Shown here: positions 60,487-64,000 of the stretch, piece by piece
Numbering within the stretch: position 1 is the stretch's first letter
Layout: the number at the start of each line of letters is the position of its first letter
NCBI GenBank assembly: GCA_023393015.1
Contig: JAEWMY010000042.1
Location: 1-64,000 of the forward strand
Direction of reading: 5' to 3'
From: Spirochaetota bacterium
Lineage (GTDB): Bacteria; Spirochaetota; Spirochaetia; Treponematales; Treponemataceae
Length of the DNA stretch: 64,000 nucleotides
Notes under the pieces: model-generated
The model's database searches: none
What the model saw: only the letters and a program-made list of their open reading frames with translations
Told to the model about the DNA's origin: nothing
Program-made: the position numbers and the translations under genes

Positions 60487-61544
60487 CGCCCGCGCTGTCC
60501 CCGGGCGTCGACGCGTTCCCGGCGTCGGCCTTCGTCGAGGCCTTGCGCCCGTCGCTCCTTTGGGGCGTCGCTTTCATACATGAAGCGCGCGCCGCCCTCC
60601 CGGGCCTCGCGGGCGCCGCGAGGCTTCTCGCCGACGCGGGAGAACCGGTCGTCCTCGTCTGCGTCGCGTGCTGCGCGTTCTGGCTTTCCGGCGCGAAACG
60701 CGGTCTCTCCCTCGCGCTCGCGCCCCTCGCGGCGGACGCCCTCGCCCGCCACCTCGCGGGAACGCTCCGCGTCCCGCCGCCGTTCGTCCTCGAGCCGGGG
60801 ATCAACCTCGTGTCGGGAAGCGGATTCGCGTTTCCCTCGAGCCACGCGGCGGCGGTTTCAGTCTTTTTCATGGTGTTCTTTCTCGCGCGGCGCGGCGTTG
60901 CCGGTCCGGCGACCCTAATCGCGGGAGGCGCGGCGCGTTCGGGGAGCGCGGCGCGCGCGGCGCGCGCACTGCGCGCGCGGAACGTCCTGTGCGCCATCGC
61001 TTTTCCCCTGCCCTTCCTTCTCGCGCGCGTATACCTCGGCGCGGCCAATCCCGCCGACGTTCTCGCGGGAGCCCTCCTCGGCGCGTCACTCTTCTGTCTC
61101 GATCGTTTCGCGGGAAGGCCGCTCGCGTCAATGGTGTCGGGGCGTCTCTCGGATTACCCGCCCGCGGCGCTCAGGAACGCGCGCCTTCTCGCGGCCTCGG
61201 GCCTCGCCCTGGCGCTTAACGCGGTTACCCGCGACGGGTCGACGGGGGGCATGGCGTTCGGCCTCTGCGCGGGATACGCCCTGTCGCGGGAACGGGACGC
61301 GGAGGGCGGCTCCGCGGAGGAAACCCGGGCAAGGGTGCCGACGGCCCGAAGCGCCTTCGCTCGCTCGCTCGCGCTGCTCGTCGGGCTCGCGACGCTCGCG
61401 CTTATCCTCGTCCCGCTCGGTCGGGTACTTCCGGGAAAGGAACACGCGCAGTACGGCCTTTTCCGCTTCGCGCGCTTCTCCCTCGCCGGTTTCTGGTCGG
61501 CGTACGCCGTTCCCCGGCTCTTTACGAAGACCTCGTCGATATAA
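60483..61544 (+). CDS. PAP2-family-like membrane protein lacking the nucleophile histidine
   Basis: This 353-residue protein with about eight hydrophobic segments starts with a GTG inside the stop of the upstream gene (GTGA). Its PAP2 motifs are partial. C2 is FPSSHA (residues 117-122), with His121 kept. C3 reads ARVYLGAANPAD (181-192), where active enzymes have SRxYLGxHxPxD; the histidine nucleophile position is Ala188. It is therefore probably inactive as a phosphatase or has a different mechanism. The last 23 bases overlap the end of the convergent galU gene. Confidence 0.75.
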   Translation: MTPALSPGVDAFPASAFVEALRPSLLWGVAFIHEARAALPGLAGAARLLADAGEPVVLVCVACCAFWLSGAKRGLSLALAPLAADALARHLAGTLRVPPPFVLEPGINLVSGSGFAFPSSHAAAVSVFFMVFFLARRGVAGPATLIAGGAARSGSAARAARALRARNVLCAIAFPLPFLLARVYLGAANPADVLAGALLGASLFCLDRFAGRPLASMVSGRLSDYPPAALRNARLLAASGLALALNAVTRDGSTGGMAFGLCAGYALSRERDAEGGSAEETRARVPTARSAFARSLALLVGLATLALILVPLGRVLPGKEHAQYGLFRFARFSLAGFWSAYAVPRLFTKTSSI

Positions 61545-62388
61545 ACCGGTCGACGACCGGGCGCAGGGCCGCGTTCGCGTCGGCGTACCGGAGGATCGCT
61601 TCGAGGTACCCCGCGGGGTCTCCCGTATCGAGCCTCGTTCCCTCGATCGCGCACCGCGCGACCTTTCCCCGTCTCATGAGCTCGTTCAGGGCGTACACGT
61701 GATAGTACTCGCCGGGTTCGCGACCGGCGGCGGCGGCCTCGGCGAGATGCGCCTCCCATCCCTCGGCGAGCAGGTCGAAAAACTCGCTCGTATAAAGGTA
61801 GCGCCCGACGGAGACCTCCCTGCCCGGCTCGGTTCCCGGGGCGGGCTTTTCCACCATGGCGCGGACGTGCAGGCCGTCCGGATCGACGTCAAGCACGCCG
61901 TACCGCGAAACGTCCCCGCTCTCGGTATACGAGGCCATCACCGAACAGCCGGTCTGCGCGTGAACGGCGGCGAGCTGGGCGGCGAGCGGTACGTCGCCGA
62001 AATGGAGGTCGTCGGGATACGCCACGACGCAGGCGTCAGAGCCGATCCAGGGTCGCGCCGCCAGCAGGGCGTGACCCGTGCCGAGCATCCGTTTTTGCCG
62101 GATAAAGGCGATCGAGCAATCGGGCGGAACGAGCGAGGCGAGTTTGTCGACGCGACCCTCGCGCGCGAAAACGCCTTCGAGCTCGACCTCGCGGTCGAAG
62201 TAGTCTTCCATGCATTTCTTGCGGCGCGAGGTCAGTATCACTATGTCTCGAACGCCCGCGGCGACGAATTCGTCGACGATGAACTGAATCGCGGGAACGG
62301 TCACGAGCGGCAGCATTTCCTTGGGGACGGTCCTGGTAACCGGCAAAAAGCGGGTTCCGTATCCGGCGGCGACGATTATTCCTTTCAT
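61522..62388 (-). CDS. galU: UTP-glucose-1-phosphate uridylyltransferase
   Basis: This 288-residue enzyme would make UDP-glucose for glycolipid, polysaccharide or galactose metabolism. It has the nucleotide-binding start GIIVAAGYGTRFLPVTRTVPKEMLPLVTVPAIQFIVDE and the later VVAYPDDLHF, MVEKPAPG and LDTGDPAGYLEAILRYA. Length and layout match GalU rather than the longer RmlA or GlgC types. Its 3' end overlaps that of the PAP2-like gene by 23 bases, and it is divergent from the sensor gene at 62488. Confidence 0.92.
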   Translation of the reverse strand: MKGIIVAAGYGTRFLPVTRTVPKEMLPLVTVPAIQFIVDEFVAAGVRDIVILTSRRKKCMEDYFDREVELEGVFAREGRVDKLASLVPPDCSIAFIRQKRMLGTGHALLAARPWIGSDACVVAYPDDLHFGDVPLAAQLAAVHAQTGCSVMASYTESGDVSRYGVLDVDPDGLHVRAMVEKPAPGTEPGREVSVGRYLYTSEFFDLLAEGWEAHLAEAAAAGREPGEYYHVYALNELMRRGKVARCAIEGTRLDTGDPAGYLEAILRYADANAALRPVVDRFISTRSS

Positions 62389-62487
62389 TCCCCGAGTGTA
62401 TCATCGCCGCCCCGACGGGGCAAGGGAGACGAAGGGCCGCTTTTTCCTTGACCCGGGACGGGAATCAAACGAGAATTAAGTATCGTC

Positions 62488-64000
62488 ATGAAAAAAAACG
62501 CGCGCGGACGGGTAACAGCCTTGATCCTCCCGGTACTAGCCCTTTTATGCGCGCTTCTTCCCGCGCGGGCGGACTCCGCGCGCGTACCCACCGTCCTCGT
62601 ACTGCACTCCTACAACGTCGAGTACGCCTGGACGCGCGACATCCACGAGGGTATCCTCCGGAGAATCAACTCCATGGACGGCCCCCACCTCGTGTACACC
62701 GAGTTCATGGACTGGAAACGCTTTCCGGACGAAGCCCTCGTCGCCCGCGGCCTTTCGCTGATCGCGTACAAGTACCGCGGACGGCCCGTCGACGCGATAG
62801 TGGTCAGCGACGACAAGGCCCTCGAGACGGTCGTCAGGAACCGGAACGAACTGTTCCCCGGCGTACCCGTCGTCTTTACCGGGGTATACCGCGAGTCGCT
62901 TCCCGCGCTTGTCGGCGGCGAGCGGGGCATTACCGGGGTTTTCGAGGACCAGGACGTCGGGACGACGATCCGGTACGCCTTCGGCCTCCAGCCGAACGCG
63001 CGCGCGGCATACGTCGTCAGCGACGGGGACGAATCGGGTCGGGCGGTCGAGGCGCGACTCGCCGCGGCCATATCCGCGATCGCCCCGACGATCCCCGTGC
63101 GGTCCCTGAGCGACCTTCCGATCGCCGCGATCGAGGAGAAGGTCCGCGCCTTTACCGTCGGGGACCTCCTCTTCGTCGGGAGTTACTCGAGAGACACCGA
63201 GGGAGCGACTTTTACCGGGGAAACCCTCATCGGCCGGGTCGCGAACGCGGCGAAAACCCCGGTGTACGTGCTGAACACACATCACCTCGGGACCGGCGCG
63301 CTCGGGGGAAACCTCCTGAGCCCGTACCTTCTCGGCACGGCGGCCGGCGACATCGCGGTCCGGATACTCTCGGGAGAATCCGCCGACTCGATCGCGCCTC
63401 ACGCTACGGGAACGCACACGCCCCTTTTCGACTGGCGGGTCGCGTCGCGGTTCGGCCTGACCGAATTCCCGCGGGGCGCCGTCTTCGTCAACCGCGAGGA
63501 ATCCGCCCTGGTCAGGTACCGAAGGGAGATAACCGCCGTCGCGGTCGCCTTTCTCCTGCTCGTCGCCCTGGCGGGCAGACTCGCGCGCAACGCGCACAAA
63601 ACGGAAAAACTCGCCCGCGACCTGATCGCGCGAAACGACGAACTCGTCAGCGTGAAGGCGCATCTCGAGAAAAGCGAGGAGCGGTTCAGGCTTTCCGCGA
63701 CGGGTTCGAACGACGCGCTCTGGGACTGGAACGCCGCGACGAAGGAAACCTACCTTTCGGAGCGATGGTTCGAGATGACCGGCTACGAGCGCGACCGGTA
63801 CGACAGGAACGATTTTTCATCCCTTATCCATCCCGACGACCGCGAACGTTTCGAGCATTCGGCCCGGCTCCATACCGCCGGCGCCACGCCGCAGCTGAAC
63901 GAGGAGATCCGGATCAAATGCGCGAACGGATCGTGGAAGTGGCTGCTCATACGCGGGCGCGCCCTGCTCGGTCCGGAAGGTTCGCTCTCTCGATTCGCCG
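62488..64000 (+). CDS. Membrane sensor with ABC-type substrate-binding domain and PAS (cut by window end)
   Basis: The open frame runs from the ATG at 62488 to the window edge (504 codons so far, no stop). It has a signal peptide (KNARGRVTALILPVLALLCALLPARA), then an ABC-transporter-type periplasmic sensor (about 35-345: VLVLHSYNVEYAWTRDIHEGI, VSDDKALETVVRNRNELFPGVPVVFTGVY). A TM segment follows (about 351-370), then a short coil, then a PAS domain (about 400-504: GSNDALWDWNAATKETYLSERWFEMTGYE, IHPDDRERFEHSA). The missing C-terminus is probably a GGDEF or histidine kinase domain. The ribosome-binding site is weak. Confidence 0.85.
   Translation, partial: MKKNARGRVTALILPVLALLCALLPARADSARVPTVLVLHSYNVEYAWTRDIHEGILRRINSMDGPHLVYTEFMDWKRFPDEALVARGLSLIAYKYRGRPVDAIVVSDDKALETVVRNRNELFPGVPVVFTGVYRESLPALVGGERGITGVFEDQDVGTTIRYAFGLQPNARAAYVVSDGDESGRAVEARLAAAISAIAPTIPVRSLSDLPIAAIEEKVRAFTVGDLLFVGSYSRDTEGATFTGETLIGRVANAAKTPVYVLNTHHLGTGALGGNLLSPYLLGTAAGDIAVRILSGESADSIAPHATGTHTPLFDWRVASRFGLTEFPRGAVFVNREESALVRYRREITAVAVAFLLLVALAGRLARNAHKTEKLARDLIARNDELVSVKAHLEKSEERFRLSATGSNDALWDWNAATKETYLSERWFEMTGYERDRYDRNDFSSLIHPDDRERFEHSARLHTAGATPQLNEEIRIKCANGSWKWLLIRGRALLGPEGSLSRFA

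Overview
The window (64 kb, GC-rich by eye except for one island) looks like a chromosomal segment of a spirochaete, most likely Treponema-like. The clues are a cytoplasmic chemoreceptor next to an oxygen-binding diiron (ODP) protein, an arrangement described in Treponema denticola; many lipoproteins with relaxed lipoboxes; several His-kinase-7TM and 7TM-DISM sensors; a long (418 aa) ribose-phosphate pyrophosphokinase; a BspA-like (DUF285) surface lipoprotein; and frequent ATGA or GTGA gene overlaps. No rRNA, transposase, phage or CRISPR array was seen. The species assignment is inference.

Layout. 1-7.3 kb: a glycogen-binding-type secreted protein, a GT-B glycosyltransferase-like protein, a WYL regulator, a DUF3795 protein, and an NtrC-type response regulator with its kinase. 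7.6-17 kb: a 7TM-DISM diguanylate cyclase, a methyltransferase, an outer-membrane-type protein, a response regulator/PP2C phosphatase paired with a 7TM histidine kinase, a DUF4197 protein and an RsmC-like methyltransferase. 17-18.8 kb: the ODP-chemoreceptor operon with a clear promoter and terminator. 18.8-28 kb: envelope proteins and lipoproteins (one only 36 aa), a phosphohistidine-type phosphatase, a double-GNAT protein and a 7TM-PAS-GGDEF protein. 28-33 kb: a lysoplasmalogenase-like membrane protein, a soluble LacI-type-sensor chemoreceptor, and a frameshifted MFS exporter behind a structured leader. 33-38.3 kb: lipocalin, an orphan PTS IIC flanked by direct repeats, and a low-GC surface-protein gene. 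38.6-45.5 kb: a 38-bp palindrome, a SEC-C protein and two tandem secreted ankyrin/alpha-beta-hydrolase proteins. 45.7-64 kb: initiator tRNA, MATE exporter, OmpA-like protein, prs-kinase-HAD operon, ASKHA/PrsW pair, aroK with a GGDEF-EAL regulator, pfk, a DUF4015 glycoside-hydrolase-like protein with a PAP2-like protein, galU, and a sensor gene cut by the window end.

How it works together. The region is rich in sensing and second-messenger genes: three GGDEF proteins, two soluble chemoreceptors, three histidine kinases or kinase-like sensors and a PP2C regulator. These sit among housekeeping sugar-nucleotide, PRPP and glycolytic genes. The most interesting items are the ODP-chemoreceptor operon, the attenuator-like leader upstream of the MFS gene, the paired ankyrin-hydrolase exoproteins, and several enzymes or domains with replaced key residues (the PAP2 nucleophile His, the OmpA peptidoglycan Asp, the chemoreceptor tip).
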